Assembly: GCF_900187125.1 (NCBI RefSeq)
Contig: NZ_LT906468.1
Coordinates: 2,232,001 to 2,296,000, forward strand
Reading direction: 5' to 3'
DNA from: Sphingobacterium mizutaii
GTDB taxonomy: Bacteria; Bacteroidota; Bacteroidia; Sphingobacteriales; Sphingobacteriaceae
Length of the DNA stretch: 64,000 bases
How positions within the stretch are numbered: position 1 is the first letter of the stretch; each line of letters begins with the position of its first letter. The notes below the pieces were generated by a model. The model was given only the letters and a program-made list of their open reading frames with translations. It made no database searches and was not told the DNA's origin. Of this stretch, positions 1-8,785 are shown piece by piece. The position numbers and the translations under genes were made by a program.

Positions 1-1229
1 ACGGCTTGATTAAATTTCACCCAGACTCCTTGTTGAGAGAAAGGAATAGCGAAACCAAGGTTCCTATCTATTTCACCTTTGCTAGGTCATCCAAAAGAAA
101 TTTGGAAGTCAATTATGAATATGCTGAGAAATTTACCAAGCTGAGTTATGATAAGGTCATGCTTGATTATGATGAATCTACTATTCAAGTAGATTTTGCG
201 GCCCTTAATTATGTAGATGCAGCTTCTACCTCTTATTTATATAAGCTGAAAGGATTTGACAATGATTGGGTAGTATCTAAGGAAAACAGAGCTTATTATA
301 CGAAATTGCCTTCAGGGGAGTATACCTTATTGGTGAAGGCACTCGATAGCCAAGGAAGGATTATTTCGGATGAGATATCCATTCCAATCGAAGTGAACAA
401 GCCTTTTTGGGCAAGTGGCTTAGCTTTTGCCGTTTATGCTATTATCCTGATCCTCATTGTATTTTTTGTTTACCAATATTTTGATAACCAAATCAAGGAA
501 CGAAATCGTAGGCAATTGATGGAGATCAATGCAAACCGGGAAAGGAGATTGTATCAAGCTAAACTGGATTTCTTTACGCAGGTGGCCCATGATATCAAGA
601 CACCATTGACCTTAATTAAGGGACCATTGGAAAAGTTGGTTGATAATAAAAACCTTGCTGAAGATAGAACGGATAGGCTATTGACGACCATGCAGAAGAA
701 TACCGAAAAGCTGGTGCGTTTGACAAACAGCATTTTGGATTTCCGAAAGATTGAAACTGATGAAAAGCAGCTTAACCTGACAGTATGCAATATATCTGAG
801 TTTATTGCCGAGTTTATTAATGATTATCAAGCCTCTTTTCAATTGGAGGGAATCGTATTGACCCAGCATATACAACAAGGTGTTAAAGGTAAAATAGATG
901 AGGATATGATCAGTAAAATTGTCGAGAATCTTTTTTCCAATGCGCTTAAATATGCTGATAAAATGGTTGATGTTCAGTTGATCGATGATGATAAGTTGAA
1001 CTATTGGATATTGGAACTTAAAAATGATGGGCATGTCTTGAATAGAAGGGAGGTGGACTTATTGTTTAAGCCTTTCCATCGTTCCAACAAACATAGTCAA
1101 ATTGAAGGTTCGGGCTTAGGACTGGCTTTGGCACATTCATTTGCCTTGCTACATTCGGGTGACTTAAGGTATGTAGAGAATTCCGAAAATTTAAATATAT
1201 TCGTTCTCGCTATTCCCAAAAACCTATAA
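1..1229 (+). CDS. Sensor histidine kinase, C-terminal part (truncated by window edge)
   Basis: This is the 3' part of a membrane sensor kinase; the reading frame is open to the window edge, so the real start lies upstream. The first visible residues (GLIKFHPDSLL) look like the last beta-propeller repeat of a two-component sensor. A Y_Y_Y-type domain follows, then one membrane helix (about residues 137-157 counted from base 6), then a HisKA H-box with HDIKTP (His about 195), then a HATPase domain with an N box (NLFSNALKYA) and G boxes (GSGLGLALAH). It ends directly after the ATPase domain. In this phylum such sensors are usually fused to a receiver and AraC domain (HTCS); here those lie in the next gene, 4 bp downstream. 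The ligand is unknown, possibly a glycan. Confidence 0.9.
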   Translation, partial: GLIKFHPDSLLRERNSETKVPIYFTFARSSKRNLEVNYEYAEKFTKLSYDKVMLDYDESTIQVDFAALNYVDAASTSYLYKLKGFDNDWVVSKENRAYYTKLPSGEYTLLVKALDSQGRIISDEISIPIEVNKPFWASGLAFAVYAIILILIVFFVYQYFDNQIKERNRRQLMEINANRERRLYQAKLDFFTQVAHDIKTPLTLIKGPLEKLVDNKNLAEDRTDRLLTTMQKNTEKLVRLTNSILDFRKIETDEKQLNLTVCNISEFIAEFINDYQASFQLEGIVLTQHIQQGVKGKIDEDMISKIVENLFSNALKYADKMVDVQLIDDDKLNYWILELKNDGHVLNRREVDLLFKPFHRSNKHSQIEGSGLGLALAHSFALLHSGDLRYVENSENLNIFVLAIPKNL

Positions 1230-1233
1230 GAAA

Positions 1234-2037
1234 ATGTCACACGAAATAGAGGTCCGTAAAATAATTCTATTGGTAGATGATCATCAAGAGATTTTAGATT
1301 TCTTGACAGATGATCTATGTGATGACTATGATATCGTGCAGGCGCATGATGGCTATCTGGCGTTGGAGGTATTGCAGAAACAACATATCGACCTAATCGT
1401 TTCTGATGTGATGATGCCTAAGATGGACGGTTTCGAGCTCTGCTCGCAGGTGAAGAAAAACCAGAACTATAAGCATATCCCTTTTATTCTTCTTACGGCT
1501 AAAAATAGCCTTCAAGCAAAGATTGAAGGTTTGGAACATGGGGCAGATGCTTATATTGAAAAACCTTTTTCACCTTCCTTCTTGCAGGCGCAGATTAGGA
1601 GTTTGTTAAAAAACAGGATGTTTGTGAAGGAACATTATGCGCAGCATCCTGAACCTGAGGATCTGTTGCTAGGGAATTCCATTGAAGAGGATTTCATGGA
1701 TAAATTACAGCAGCTCATCGTAGACCATATTGATGATACCTCCTTATGTGTGGAGTTTTTGGCGGATAAATTAAATATCAGTCGGCCAACTTTGTATAGA
1801 AAGATCAAGCAAACTTCCAATTTATCTCCGAATGAATTGATCAACAACCTGAGGCTCAAGAAAGCATCCCAATTACTGAACAGTGGTTCTTATAAGGTTT
1901 ATGAGATATCCAATATGGTAGGATTCAGTTCGAGCTCTCACTTTATCAGGAATTTCCAGAAACATTTTGGCTATAGTCCAAAAGAGTGGGAGGCCAGATT
2001 CCAGCAGGAGAAGTTGGTGAAGTTTAGGTTTAATTAA
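1234..2037 (+). CDS. Response regulator with AraC-type DNA-binding domain
   Basis: A 267-residue cytoplasmic response regulator. The receiver domain (about 8-125) has the acidic pair D15/D16, phospho-acceptor D58 in SDVMMP, T88 and K110. An AraC/HTH_18 domain (about 155-260) includes the recognition region ending GYSPKEWEARF. It starts 4 bp after the kinase stop, so the two are co-transcribed and surely partners. Together they match the cytoplasmic half of a hybrid two-component system. They are in different frames (kinase frame 3, regulator frame 1), so this is either a natural split or an old frameshift. The regulon is not visible here. Confidence 0.93.
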   Translation: MSHEIEVRKIILLVDDHQEILDFLTDDLCDDYDIVQAHDGYLALEVLQKQHIDLIVSDVMMPKMDGFELCSQVKKNQNYKHIPFILLTAKNSLQAKIEGLEHGADAYIEKPFSPSFLQAQIRSLLKNRMFVKEHYAQHPEPEDLLLGNSIEEDFMDKLQQLIVDHIDDTSLCVEFLADKLNISRPTLYRKIKQTSNLSPNELINNLRLKKASQLLNSGSYKVYEISNMVGFSSSSHFIRNFQKHFGYSPKEWEARFQQEKLVKFRFN

Positions 2038-2043
2038 TCCCTT

Positions 2044-2086
2044 CAAAAAAGAAACTGGCCGACAGATCTGCCAACCAGTTTACATC
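2044..2086 (-). terminator. Terminator of the sulfide:quinone oxidoreductase gene
   Basis: On the minus strand AAACTGG pairs with CCAGTTT and is followed by CTTTTTT. It lies about 40 bp past the stop codon at 2126. Confidence 0.6.
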
Positions 2087-2125
2087 GCTAATTTTAAAAA
2101 AAATTATAGGTAGAGTGTTAGTTTA

Positions 2126-3388
2126 TTACACCTCTTCGCCCTTGAGCATTTTGTTCCAATAGAGGTGGGGTAAAATATATTTTTTCAATAGCCATAAGCG
2201 CCAATGCTCTTTGCTGCTATCCTTGATCAGCATTTGTTTCAATTTTGGATCTGGAGTGAATTCATTTTTATAATTAAATTCTGCCAATACCATTTTTCCA
2301 TAACCCGTTACCAAAGGACAGGAAGAGTAGCCTTCATAGGTTTTGTTGTCAGCAGCTTGTTGTTGCATTAATTTTAACAGGTTGTCAACCACCACAGGAA
2401 CTTGTTTCCGGATAGCGGCACCAGTCTTAGCCGTTGGTAATGCAGCTACATCGCCGAGTCCAAAGATATTGGCGAATCTTTTATGTTGCATACTGTTGAT
2501 ATCTACATCGAGCCAGCCAGCATCATTGACCAATTCTGAATCCTTTACAAATTTAGGTGCCGTTTGAGGTGGTGCTAAATGTAAAAGGTCAAAAGGCATT
2601 TCAATAAATTGCTCCATAGCTTGAGGAACTTCATCTGAATCGCCCTTATTGATCACACATTCGTTATCCTTTGGGTCAGAACTCTTAAAGGTGATGGTTT
2701 TCTTGTCAGAATCGATTTTGATAGGGGCATAGAAAGGTTTGAAATTGATGTTATAGCGTTTGATGACCTGCATCAAGGTATCGGCTATAACTTTTACACC
2801 GAAAATCACAGAACCTGGAGTTGCAAATGTTACATTCACTTGGTCAGATAGATTATTTCTCTTAAAATAATCACATGCCAAGTACATTATTTTCTGTGGA
2901 GCTCCACCACATTTAATCGGTGTCGTTGGTTGGGTGAATACCGCATTTCCACCTTTAAAGTTTTGAATGCACTCCCAAGTATATTTTGGGTCGATATAGT
3001 TAGAGCATACCACACCCCGGTCTACTGCCTCTTGCAATCCCTCGATTAGGCTGAGATCGTTGACCAAACCACAGGCAACAATCAAGAAATCATATTCTAA
3101 AACCTCTCCATTGTCCAATTGGATGCTGTTTTTCTGAGGAGAGAAAGAGATTACAGCTTGTTTGATCCAGGTACAACCTTCGGGGATCAAGTCTTTCATT
3201 GGTCTAACAGTTTTATCAAAATCATAGGCACCAGCTCCAACCAATGTCCATGCCGGTTGATAATAATGTTTCTTGGCGGGGTCAATAATGGCAATTTCTA
3301 AGTTTTTATCCTTTTTGAGCAGCTGGGCAGCGGTCATAATACCTGCCGTACCAGCACCGATGATGATGATTTTATAATGTGTATCCAT
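2126..3388 (-). CDS. sqr: Sulfide:quinone oxidoreductase (type II, SQOR-like)
   Basis: A 420-residue FAD-dependent oxidoreductase that should oxidise sulfide to persulfide or polysulfide and pass electrons to the quinone pool at the membrane face. Visible signs are an N-terminal dinucleotide fold (GAGTAGIMTA, residues 11-20), C160 in KCGGAPQK, and a second cysteine in the C-terminal stretch GYSSCPLVTGYGK. Both cysteine contexts match those of mitochondrial SQOR, as does the C-terminal tail with HLYWNKMLKGE, which is thought to contact the membrane. It is divergent from the MhqO/MhqD-like pair, with a palindromic candidate operator between them. A general NADH-type oxidoreductase is the alternative, but the cysteine pair argues for SQR. 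Confidence 0.88.
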   Translation of the reverse strand: MDTHYKIIIIGAGTAGIMTAAQLLKKDKNLEIAIIDPAKKHYYQPAWTLVGAGAYDFDKTVRPMKDLIPEGCTWIKQAVISFSPQKNSIQLDNGEVLEYDFLIVACGLVNDLSLIEGLQEAVDRGVVCSNYIDPKYTWECIQNFKGGNAVFTQPTTPIKCGGAPQKIMYLACDYFKRNNLSDQVNVTFATPGSVIFGVKVIADTLMQVIKRYNINFKPFYAPIKIDSDKKTITFKSSDPKDNECVINKGDSDEVPQAMEQFIEMPFDLLHLAPPQTAPKFVKDSELVNDAGWLDVDINSMQHKRFANIFGLGDVAALPTAKTGAAIRKQVPVVVDNLLKLMQQQAADNKTYEGYSSCPLVTGYGKMVLAEFNYKNEFTPDPKLKQMLIKDSSKEHWRLWLLKKYILPHLYWNKMLKGEEV

Positions 3389-3439
3389 AAGTCTAAATAA
3401 TGGTTAGTATAAAGTTAACATTCTGAAAACCTAGGCTTT

Positions 3440-3453
3440 GTAACTTTAGTTAC
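3440..3453. promoter_or_regulatory. Palindromic candidate operator between sqr and the mhq-like operon
   Basis: GTAACTTTAGTTAC is a perfect 14-bp inverted repeat. With flanks (3436-3458) the symmetry extends as CTTTG...CAAAG with a one-base bulge. It sits in a 180-bp divergent intergenic region. A redox- or quinone-responsive repressor site is an inference from the genes on both sides. Confidence 0.45.
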
Positions 3454-3568
3454 CAAAGAGGGATACTTCTTACCATACATCAATGCACAGCTATACAGAT
3501 TTAGTCACCTTTGTATAGCAAATAAACAAAAACAAATAATTAAGGTATAAATAGAAAGGAATATTAAG

Positions 3569-4504
3569 ATGAACAATAAAGTATTAGGGTTACACCACAT
3601 AACAGCCATAGCTAATTTGGCGCAAAGAAACTACGATTTCTATACCAATACCCTTGGGTTAAGAATGGTTAAGAAAACCGTGAATTTTGATGATCCAGGA
3701 ACTTACCACTTCTATTATGGAGATGAAAAAGGTAATGCTGGAACCATCCTAACCTTTTTCCCTTGGGAAGGAATTGGCAAAGGTAGAACTGGCGGCGGAA
3801 TGGCAACAGAAATTGCGTATTCTGTTCCAGAAGGAAGTTTAGAGTTCTGGACCGAACGTTTTGGTAAAAACAATGTTTTGACCGGTGAGGTGGTAGAACG
3901 ATTTGGAGAATTGTATTTCCCTTTCCTTGATCCTGATGGATTGAATCTATCCTTGGTTGTTCCAAAAGATGCTGATAACCGAACAGGATGGTCAACTGAA
4001 GAGGTAAGTAAAGAAGTGGCAACTAAAGGTTTTCATAACAGCACGTTAACTTTAAGGGAATTAGAGCCTACTGCGAAAGTTTTGACTGATTTGTTGGATT
4101 ACGAACAAATCGCTCAAGAAGGAAATCGTTTCAGGTTTAAAAGCAAAAATATTGATACAGCGAATATCATTGACATTTTAGTGGATGAGAATGCAGCTAG
4201 AGGTATCAATACGGCAGGAACCAATCACCACATTGCTTTCCGAGTTAAGGATGATGCGGATCAAATGGAATTGCGTGAAAAAATCATGACAGCTGGTTTA
4301 CAGATCACACCACAAATTGATAGGGATTATTTCCACTCCTTATACTTCCGTGAACCAGGAGGTGTATTGTTTGAAATCGCTACTGAAAATCCTGGATTTG
4401 ATGTGGATGAACCATTGGCAGAATTAGGTAATTCATTGAAATTGCCTAAACAATATGAGCCTCAGAGGTCTGCAATCGAGAAAGTATTACCTGTATTGAA
4501 ATAA
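3569..4504 (+). CDS. mhqO: Ring-cleaving dioxygenase of the glyoxalase fold (MhqO-like)
   Basis: A 311-residue protein with two vicinal-oxygen-chelate modules. The first begins with LGLHHITAIA, typical of the MhqO/LinE group, and the second holds TNHHIAFRVKD and FREPGGVLFEIATENPG. Histidines near the N terminus, in HHIAF, and the final glutamate in FEIATE are the expected metal ligands. In Bacillus, MhqO with MhqD detoxifies quinones and hydroquinones. Here a hydrolase resembling MhqD follows 77 bp downstream, which supports that role. The true substrate is not shown by the sequence. Confidence 0.87.
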   Translation: MNNKVLGLHHITAIANLAQRNYDFYTNTLGLRMVKKTVNFDDPGTYHFYYGDEKGNAGTILTFFPWEGIGKGRTGGGMATEIAYSVPEGSLEFWTERFGKNNVLTGEVVERFGELYFPFLDPDGLNLSLVVPKDADNRTGWSTEEVSKEVATKGFHNSTLTLRELEPTAKVLTDLLDYEQIAQEGNRFRFKSKNIDTANIIDILVDENAARGINTAGTNHHIAFRVKDDADQMELREKIMTAGLQITPQIDRDYFHSLYFREPGGVLFEIATENPGFDVDEPLAELGNSLKLPKQYEPQRSAIEKVLPVLK

Positions 4505-4581
4505 GTTTATTTTATGAGGCGGATGTTGTGCATCTGCCTCATCATTAAATTGTTGATTGATTAAATTTAAATAAAAAGATT

Positions 4582-5190
4582 ATGTCAAAAGTATATCAAA
4601 GTGGAAACATCAATGACCCGAAGAAAGCCTTAATCATGATTCATGGTAGAGGAGGGTCTGCTCAGGATATCATGGGGCTTGCTGAATATTTAAAAGTTAA
4701 TGATTATTTATTGCTAGGTCCTGAAGCTGAGCAGAATACTTGGTATCCGCATTCCTTTATTGCGCCAATTATCTCTAATCAACCAAATTTAGATATTGCC
4801 CTAGAATTAATTGGAGAAGCAGTTCAAATCGCTAATGAAAAGGGAATTGAGAATGAGAACATTTATTTCCTGGGATTCTCCCAAGGATCTTGTTTGACCC
4901 TAGAATATACCAGTAGAAATGCAAAGAAATACGGTGGTATTGTTGCTTTCACCGGAGGATTGATCGGTGAGAAACTGCATCCTGACCACTATACTGGTAA
5001 TTTTGATGGTACTAAAGTATTTATCGGTACCTCAGATCCTGATTTCCATGTTCCTGTTGAGCGTGTTCAGGAAAGCAGCAAATTGATGCGCGGATTAGGT
5101 GCCCAAGTAGAGGAGAAAATATATCCGAATATGGGTCACACCATCTCTCAAGATGAAATCAAGATAGTTAATGATACAATTTTTAATTAA
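4582..5190 (+). CDS. mhqD: Alpha/beta hydrolase, carboxylesterase/phospholipase family (MhqD-like)
   Basis: A 202-residue cytosolic serine hydrolase. The oxyanion stretch is MIHGRGG, the nucleophile elbow GFSQGS, the acid lies in GTSDPDFHVP and the histidine in NMGHTIS. This is the full catalytic set of the Abhydrolase_2 family, at the usual length of about 200 residues. It lies just behind the ring-cleaving dioxygenase and is probably in one transcript with it. Co-occurrence of these two families is the known mhqOD arrangement, so a role in breaking down quinone adducts or ring-cleavage products is likely. Confidence 0.88.
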   Translation: MSKVYQSGNINDPKKALIMIHGRGGSAQDIMGLAEYLKVNDYLLLGPEAEQNTWYPHSFIAPIISNQPNLDIALELIGEAVQIANEKGIENENIYFLGFSQGSCLTLEYTSRNAKKYGGIVAFTGGLIGEKLHPDHYTGNFDGTKVFIGTSDPDFHVPVERVQESSKLMRGLGAQVEEKIYPNMGHTISQDEIKIVNDTIFN

Positions 5191-5213
5191 GTCTATTCTC
5201 TATTTTTAATAAT

Positions 5214-5247
5214 AAAACCCCTGAGGTCTATGGCCAAAGGGGTTTTT
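5214..5247. terminator. Bidirectional terminator
   Basis: AAAACCCCT pairs with AGGGGTTTT and is followed by T residues on both strands. It separates two convergent genes. Confidence 0.8.
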
Positions 5248-5278
5248 CACTTAATAAACTATACTATACAATTATCTT

Positions 5279-6439
5279 TTAATAGGGATTCGTGATCTTG
5301 ACATACTTCAAGATGGAATGCATCTGTTTTTTCAGTTCTGGGTTGTTTTTAGGATAGCTGAATTCAAATTCCAATACTTTATCCTTGGAATAGAAAGCGT
5401 AAGCTTTACCTTGGACTTCATTTCCACTTTCTTTTTCTTCGTAATAGACTTTCTTATGGAAGTATTCATAATGAGCTAAATCCTTGTATTTCTTTTCAAA
5501 ATCTTCAAAATTCAAGGTGCTAGTTGCAGTTTTGACACTGAATTTCGCAGTACCACCGTTGTGGTTTGCAGAAAATTGATGAATGTCTTCATCTGATGAG
5601 GATTGTTCTTCTTTAAAATCGGTATCTAAGATTTTAAGAAAAACTGTCTGTATAAAGTAGTCTACAGCAAAAAATCCCTGAAAAGGATCTTTCCAAAAAG
5701 TGCCATTGTTATCAAGCGGATTGAGATCCTTTAATTGGGCATTAGCCCATTCCGGAACATTTAATCCAAGGGCTGTGTTGACTTCTTTCAGTTTGTTCAA
5801 TGTGGCCAGAGTGTCTTGTCCGATCAAAGGTACAGCGACTTCAAAAGCAAGGTTGTTTTTTTGGTAAAAGGCTAATAAGTATACTTTCGTGCTATTGGAG
5901 CCCCAATATAAGCCATTTTTGGTGTCCTGAGCCTTGCTATGTACAGCTGTTTCCATTAAGCCGCCGTGATAGGTATTAAAAACTGCATCTTTTCCTTCAA
6001 ACATCGGGTCTCCGGTTTCAATATTGCTATCACTCAGGTAAAGTTCATCATTGTTGTACATCAATGCCGCATTGACGAATAGATCACCCCAATGTGGGTC
6101 TTGGAACAATATTGTTTCTGTCTGATAGATATGTCCGGCTTCTGAATCGGAATAGTTCTTTTTTTGTTGCTCAACACTGTTGTAATATTTTCCTAAGAAA
6201 GGGAATACCTGCTCAGCATTGCTAAACATAACTTCATTATCATTACCCTTAAGTTCATTGGAAAAAGGTGCTTTTCTTAACCAAGACTTTAAGTCCTTTC
6301 CTGTCAATGTTGCAACTTCATCATTCCATTGGAAATCCTTTTTGGAGCTGGAAAAAAAGTCGCAACTGGTCAAAAAGGAAAAGCCAAAGACTAGGGTAAG
6401 TATTTTTAAGGTTGGCAGCAATAATCTTTTGTTTTTCAT
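5279..6439 (-). CDS. Hypothetical lipoprotein, about 386 residues
   Basis: I do not recognise this family. The start at 6439 gives MKNKRLLLPTLKILTLVF followed by a lipobox-like FLTSC, so it is probably a lipoprotein. A longer frame from 6484 would put 15 odd residues before the signal and is less likely. The rest is soluble and mixed in charge, with no repeats or recognisable catalytic motif. The C-terminal half (AYAFYSKDKVLEFEFSYPK) looks like beta structure. It is the last of a run of same-strand genes for envelope proteins (7513-6560, 7896-7576, 8251-7916). An envelope role is only inferred. Confidence 0.75.
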   Translation of the reverse strand: MKNKRLLLPTLKILTLVFGFSFLTSCDFFSSSKKDFQWNDEVATLTGKDLKSWLRKAPFSNELKGNDNEVMFSNAEQVFPFLGKYYNSVEQQKKNYSDSEAGHIYQTETILFQDPHWGDLFVNAALMYNNDELYLSDSNIETGDPMFEGKDAVFNTYHGGLMETAVHSKAQDTKNGLYWGSNSTKVYLLAFYQKNNLAFEVAVPLIGQDTLATLNKLKEVNTALGLNVPEWANAQLKDLNPLDNNGTFWKDPFQGFFAVDYFIQTVFLKILDTDFKEEQSSSDEDIHQFSANHNGGTAKFSVKTATSTLNFEDFEKKYKDLAHYEYFHKKVYYEEKESGNEVQGKAYAFYSKDKVLEFEFSYPKNNPELKKQMHSILKYVKITNPY

Positions 6440-6515
6440 CAATGATCGTGATTTTGTGGAAGCTGAAGAAATAAAAGCATCCAATTGAAGGTTATTGTTT
6501 TTTTTAAATAATTAC

Positions 6516-6543
6516 TATTGCCTTGATCGAATCCAAGGCAATA
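6516..6543 (-). terminator. Hairpin between two lipoprotein genes
   Basis: TATTGCCTTG and CAAGGCAATA form a perfect 10-bp stem with an 8-base loop just past the stop at 6560. The T-rich stretch lies some distance downstream on the minus strand, so it may attenuate rather than fully terminate. Confidence 0.55.
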
Positions 6544-6559
6544 GCGTGTTTGTGGACTA

Positions 6560-7513
6560 TTAATCTACAAATGCGTTATAGGATCTTAAAACGTTTTCAG
6601 AAGCGTTTTCCAGTCCCGTCAATGCATTTTCGCTTAAAGGAGTATTTGCATCCAATTCACGTTGTGCTATCCTCATTTTGCCTAAGAATTCATTCACATC
6701 ATCATTGAAAATTCCGTACGACCTAACCTTACTTTGATAGTCTTTGGAGATTTCATTGTCCTTGTTTTCCTTGTAAAGCTTTTCAATTTCCTGATATTGT
6801 TTTTTGAAATCTGTGTTCAATTTGGCTTGATCTTCAGTTTCAAAAGCGATATCAGTCGTATTCTGCACTAATTCCAAGATTTTTTTGGATCCTAGATATT
6901 GATCTTTTAAAGGATTGTCAGCTAAAGTAGTTTCTTCTGCTTTTTCAGCTAGTGGTTTTAATTTAGCAAAGACAGCAGCTGATGCCTCGCGATACTTCTT
7001 GATTTCATTGGTAGCTTTCTCTCTTAATTCCACCAATTTCTGTCCTTTATCTTCTTTCCAATCTTCAGCAGATTTATAAGCATCTACCTCCTTATTAATT
7101 TCCTTGATGGCATCAAAACTTTCATTCATCTGATCGATAAGCGGTTTGAATTCTTTGCTCTGTCCATCAGGATAAACCAGGGATTTCAGGTTATGGATAG
7201 TAGGAGGGAATATCATCATCGGTGGGATGGTCATAAAACCATCTGGATTTTGCACCTTGTCATGAACAAATTTTTCGAAGCTATCGAAGTTATTGGCGAA
7301 GGTTTGGATAGCAGAGCTTTGGGAATTATCCACTTTAACAATGGAATTGTTGAAAGTAATGATTTCATTAGCTTCTTTTTTGTCATCCTTTCCGCTGAAT
7401 AGTCCGCCAATAGTGCTTTCGGATTCACCTGATTTTGCTTTGTCCGTATTGTTGCAACTTGCCATCAAGGCCATTGCCAACAGGCTCCCTATATATATGG
7501 TCTTGTAATTCAT
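6560..7513 (-). CDS. DUF3829-type lipoprotein
   Basis: A 317-residue lipoprotein. The signal ends with ALMASC (lipobox) and is followed by a polar, Ser/Gly/Lys-rich linker. The mature part is strongly helical and charged, with many Lys/Glu heptad-like stretches (for example around 195-250), and resembles the DUF3829 (YiiG) family from memory. It also contains a short proline- and methionine-rich stretch (TIPPMMIFPP). The reaction or partner is unknown. It lies between another lipoprotein and a small membrane protein on the same strand. Confidence 0.7.
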   Translation of the reverse strand: MNYKTIYIGSLLAMALMASCNNTDKAKSGESESTIGGLFSGKDDKKEANEIITFNNSIVKVDNSQSSAIQTFANNFDSFEKFVHDKVQNPDGFMTIPPMMIFPPTIHNLKSLVYPDGQSKEFKPLIDQMNESFDAIKEINKEVDAYKSAEDWKEDKGQKLVELREKATNEIKKYREASAAVFAKLKPLAEKAEETTLADNPLKDQYLGSKKILELVQNTTDIAFETEDQAKLNTDFKKQYQEIEKLYKENKDNEISKDYQSKVRSYGIFNDDVNEFLGKMRIAQRELDANTPLSENALTGLENASENVLRSYNAFVD

Positions 7514-7575
7514 ATTGATCTGTTTATTAAGTGAATTAATGATTTATGTATAGTTTTTGTGAGTATTCAATTAGC

Positions 7576-7896
7576 CTAGCTAATGAATTTGAATTTGTTT
7601 TCGAAGAATGAACCGATAATTGGAAGCGGTTTCATAACTCCATTCGAAGCATTGATTGCTCCAATAATCATCAATACGATATTGATCAATCCAATGTAAC
7701 CAAGGCTATAAATTCCAGTTACCATCATCAGGATATTCAAGATAATGGAAAGGAAAATACCGAAAACGAAGATGCCAAGACCTTGTCTCAAATGGTATCT
7801 TAAGAAATCATCTGCATTGTCTTTTCCCGAAAAATAAGAGATTAACCAACCAATAAGTGTGATGTAAGCGACTACGGCTAATGTTTTGTTGTTCAT
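7576..7896 (-). CDS. Small integral membrane protein (DUF4870/Tic20-like)
   Basis: A 106-residue protein with three to four hydrophobic helices (about 5-20, 40-65, 67-88). The motif RYHLRQGLGIFVF after the first helix is typical of DUF4870/Tic20-like small membrane proteins of Bacteroidota. No catalytic residues are evident. It begins 20 bp after the stop of the zinc-ribbon gene on the same strand, so the two probably share a transcript. Confidence 0.78.
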   Translation of the reverse strand: MNNKTLAVVAYITLIGWLISYFSGKDNADDFLRYHLRQGLGIFVFGIFLSIILNILMMVTGIYSLGYIGLINIVLMIIGAINASNGVMKPLPIIGSFFENKFKFIS

Positions 7897-7915
7897 AATG
7901 TTATTGTTTAATATT

Positions 7916-8251
7916 TTATTTAATTGAATGTACTATAGCACTGATAATAAAAAATAGGAGGAAGCATGCCGGCAAGGCGTAGGTGAAAAACGGTGTTTTT
8001 GACTGTTTTTTTAACTCGATAGCTTCCTGTTTCACCTCAGGACTGAATTCACTCATTCTACGTTGTTGCTTGCAATGAACACAAACAGAATGCACTTCCT
8101 TCCAAAGGGGGAATAAGGGAATCCAAAACACATGAAAGTAATTTTGATAAGCAATCAGGGCGAGCGTATCCTTTTGCTGGCAGTAACTGCAGACTGAGGA
8201 ACAAACCTGAGTTCCAATGCGACTTTTTCTGACACCGAATATGAAAAACAT
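7916..8251 (-). CDS. Zinc-ribbon membrane protein
   Basis: A 111-residue protein with two Cys pairs, CSYC near residue 21 and CVHC near residue 57, that should form a zinc ribbon. A helical linker and one C-terminal membrane helix (about 90-107) follow. Between the pairs lies YFHVFWIPLFPLWKE, a stretch I associate with the zinc_ribbon_15 group. It is the first gene of a same-strand series running down to 5279. Function is unknown. Confidence 0.72.
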   Translation of the reverse strand: MFFIFGVRKSRIGTQVCSSVCSYCQQKDTLALIAYQNYFHVFWIPLFPLWKEVHSVCVHCKQQRRMSEFSPEVKQEAIELKKQSKTPFFTYALPACFLLFFIISAIVHSIK

Positions 8252-8602
8252 AGTTTCTATTTTTGTTATCCAAAGTTTTTCAATTCTAGGGACAGATACA
8301 ATTAATTAGAATCTACAATGTTTATACGTCCCTTGAAAAAGCATCTACAATATCTCTACATAAATTTATAAGCTGTTGGTTTTCAACACTTAATTTGCTT
8401 GTTTTCATTTCTGCTGAGTGTATTCTAGGAGAATTCTTGGGTAAGTATGCGTTTTCAAAATGTTGGGAAGGAGAGAAAATTGGATATGTGGACATGTAAT
8501 CCAGCTATTGGCTGTTTTTAGGGGCAGGAAAGAGGTTTAGGAAAAATAATTGTTTTATAATCAGGCTGTTTAATGGGATAATGAAAAAAAAGTATTTTTA
8601 GA
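8252..8602. other. Intergenic stretch without recognisable genes
   Basis: About 350 bp of AT-rich DNA upstream of the tRNA-Lys promoter. I see no ORF with protein-like composition and no clear repeat. It may hold the promoter of the minus-strand series that starts at 8251. Confidence 0.5.
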
Positions 8603-8633
8603 TTGTGAATTGTCCTGAAAAAACCTACCTTTG
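8603..8633 (+). promoter_or_regulatory. Promoter of tRNA-Lys
   Basis: TACCTTTG at 8626-8633 fits the Bacteroidota -7 consensus TAnnTTTG. A TTG at 8603-8605 lies 20 bases upstream in the position of the -33 box. The tRNA begins about 40 bp later. Confidence 0.65.
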
Positions 8634-8674
8634 CATCACTTCAAACAACGAAGGGTTCTCGATAAAAGAACAAC

Positions 8675-8747
8675 GATTCCGTAGCTCAGCTGGTAGAGCA
8701 ATACACTTTTAATGTATGGGTCCTGGGTTCGAATCCCAGCGGGATCA
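8675..8747 (+). tRNA. tRNA-Lys (anticodon TTT)
   Basis: A complete 73-nt cloverleaf. The acceptor GATTCCG pairs with CGGGATC, the anticodon stem is ATACA/TGTAT with loop CTTTTAA, and the T arm is CTGGG-TTCGAAT-CCCAG. The discriminator base is A and CCA is not encoded. Confidence 0.97.
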
Positions 8748-8753
8748 CAAAAA

Positions 8754-8783
8754 AAGCTTCAATCATAGATTGAGGCTTTTTTT
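8754..8783 (+). terminator. Terminator behind tRNA-Lys
   Basis: AAGCTTCAATC pairs with GATTGAGGCTT (one G-T pair) and is followed by seven T residues. Confidence 0.85.
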
Positions 8784-8785
8784 GT

